A stretch of 35,832 nt of DNA. It comes from CAZVWH01 sp964631175 (GTDB lineage Bacteria > Planctomycetota > Phycisphaerae > Sedimentisphaerales > Anaerobacaceae). Shown in pieces: positions 35,380-35,832 of the stretch (the stretch's first letter is position 1; each line of letters starts with the position of its first letter). The translations under genes and the position numbers were made by a program. The stretch lies in NCBI GenBank assembly GCA_964631175.1, contig CAZVWH010000020.1, forward strand, positions 1 through 35,832, given 5' to 3'. The notes under the pieces are model-generated. The model searched no databases, had not been told where the DNA came from, and saw only the letters and a program-made list of their open reading frames with translations.

Positions 35380-35735
35380 CTTGCGTTTGATCGTTAAGGC
35401 CAGATAAAGAATTAGCAAGGAAGAAAATATATCAATCATAAAAATTAGTGCACTTTATGATGGCTTGCGATAAGTTGCTTGCCAGTCTTGGTCCGTACAA
35501 GGTGGATTTGTCTTAATGCGGAGCTTATCTGTGGTATATGCGTCTGTCCCTATATGGAGCGCAAAAATTTATTATGTTTGGTATTATACAAGTCGATGCT
35601 GAGCCTGTGGACCTTCCTGTAGCACTTTTTGCAGAATACCACAAGGTCATTGAAATCAACTAATACCAATTGCATTAAATTACTGCGCTTCGTGCGTTTG
35701 GCACAGATGGATGGCAGCCTCAAGCGCAGCGCCCC

Positions 35736-35753
35736 GCCTGAGCTTGTCGAAGG
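35736..35753 (-). repeat. Family A-like repeat remnant
   Basis: CGCCTGAGCTTGTCGAAGG-type sequence, the complement of CCTTCGACAAGCTCAGG, close to copy 1 at 2950-2972. It lies in the terminal spacer. Confidence 0.5.
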
Positions 35754-35832
35754 CTTGGGGATGGCTTGCCGGCCTTTATGCAAAGCGCAACTTTTAATTA
35801 CAATTGCTATAATACAATCGAATGATTTTTAG

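Larger units (their letters stand above)
35131..35832. other. Gene-free end of window
   Basis: No gene is supported. It carries the hairpin 35324-35379 and a family A-like remnant (35736-35753). Two frames with repeat-derived residues (a 77-codon minus frame 35550-35783 and a frame open to the end) have no recognisable content. Confidence 0.45.

Noticed and set aside
35550..35783. 77-codon minus-strand frame near the window end
   Set aside because: Its N-terminal part is encoded by a dispersed repeat and the remainder matches nothing I recognise; no ribosome-binding site.

Overview
The window looks like a scaffold piece from a metagenome-assembled genome of a planctomycete, most likely Phycisphaerae and Sedimentisphaerales-like. 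This placement is an inference. It rests on a pseudopilin-type protein with a C-terminal H-x-DGH signature, two giant secreted LamG proteins with repeated HDVYFGT...YYWRIDE modules, a single dockerin-like tail of the DINGDCKVD type, a firmicute-like AddAB pair, and very many dispersed palindromic repeats. A 100-N scaffold gap is present.

Layout. 1-2454: a 5'-open SF1 (Upf1/Dna2-like) helicase with a long internal coiled coil. 2455-3161: repeat-filled spacer. 3162-6345 (minus): obg, rpmA, a pseudopilin-type protein and a membrane-anchored TlpA-like thioredoxin. 6346-14748 (plus): two paralogous LamG giants with similar leaders, separated by about 1 kb of repeats. 14778-17772 (minus): cvpA-like, GspE/PilB-like ATPase with N-terminal membrane helices, and an FHA protein. 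18026-22730 (plus): translation cluster thrS-infC-rpmI-rplT-pheS, with infC apparently starting at AUC and no pheT following. 22976-24361 (plus): secreted probable glycoside hydrolase-like protein with a dockerin-like tail. 24512-25393 (minus): exported RraA-like protein. 25598-26032 (plus): ArfB-type ribosome rescue factor. 26402-27364 (plus): orphan, apparently truncated M56/BlaR1-type protease. 27607-35130 (plus): addB and addA, overlapping by 8 nt. The last 0.7 kb carries a strong hairpin and repeat remnants.

The housekeeping parts are conventional: ribosome and tRNA-charging genes, Obg, and the AddAB recombinational-repair nuclease. The most unusual theme is a set of short palindromic repeat families that fill spacers and also sit in frame inside addB and (twice) addA, form the 3' ends of cvpA and the M56 gene, and lie just upstream of infC. 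This resembles the protein-coding palindromic elements described in Rickettsia. The N gap in addA is flanked by an exact 55-nt duplication; removing the gap and one copy restores one intact 1281-residue reading frame, so the break is an assembly artefact.
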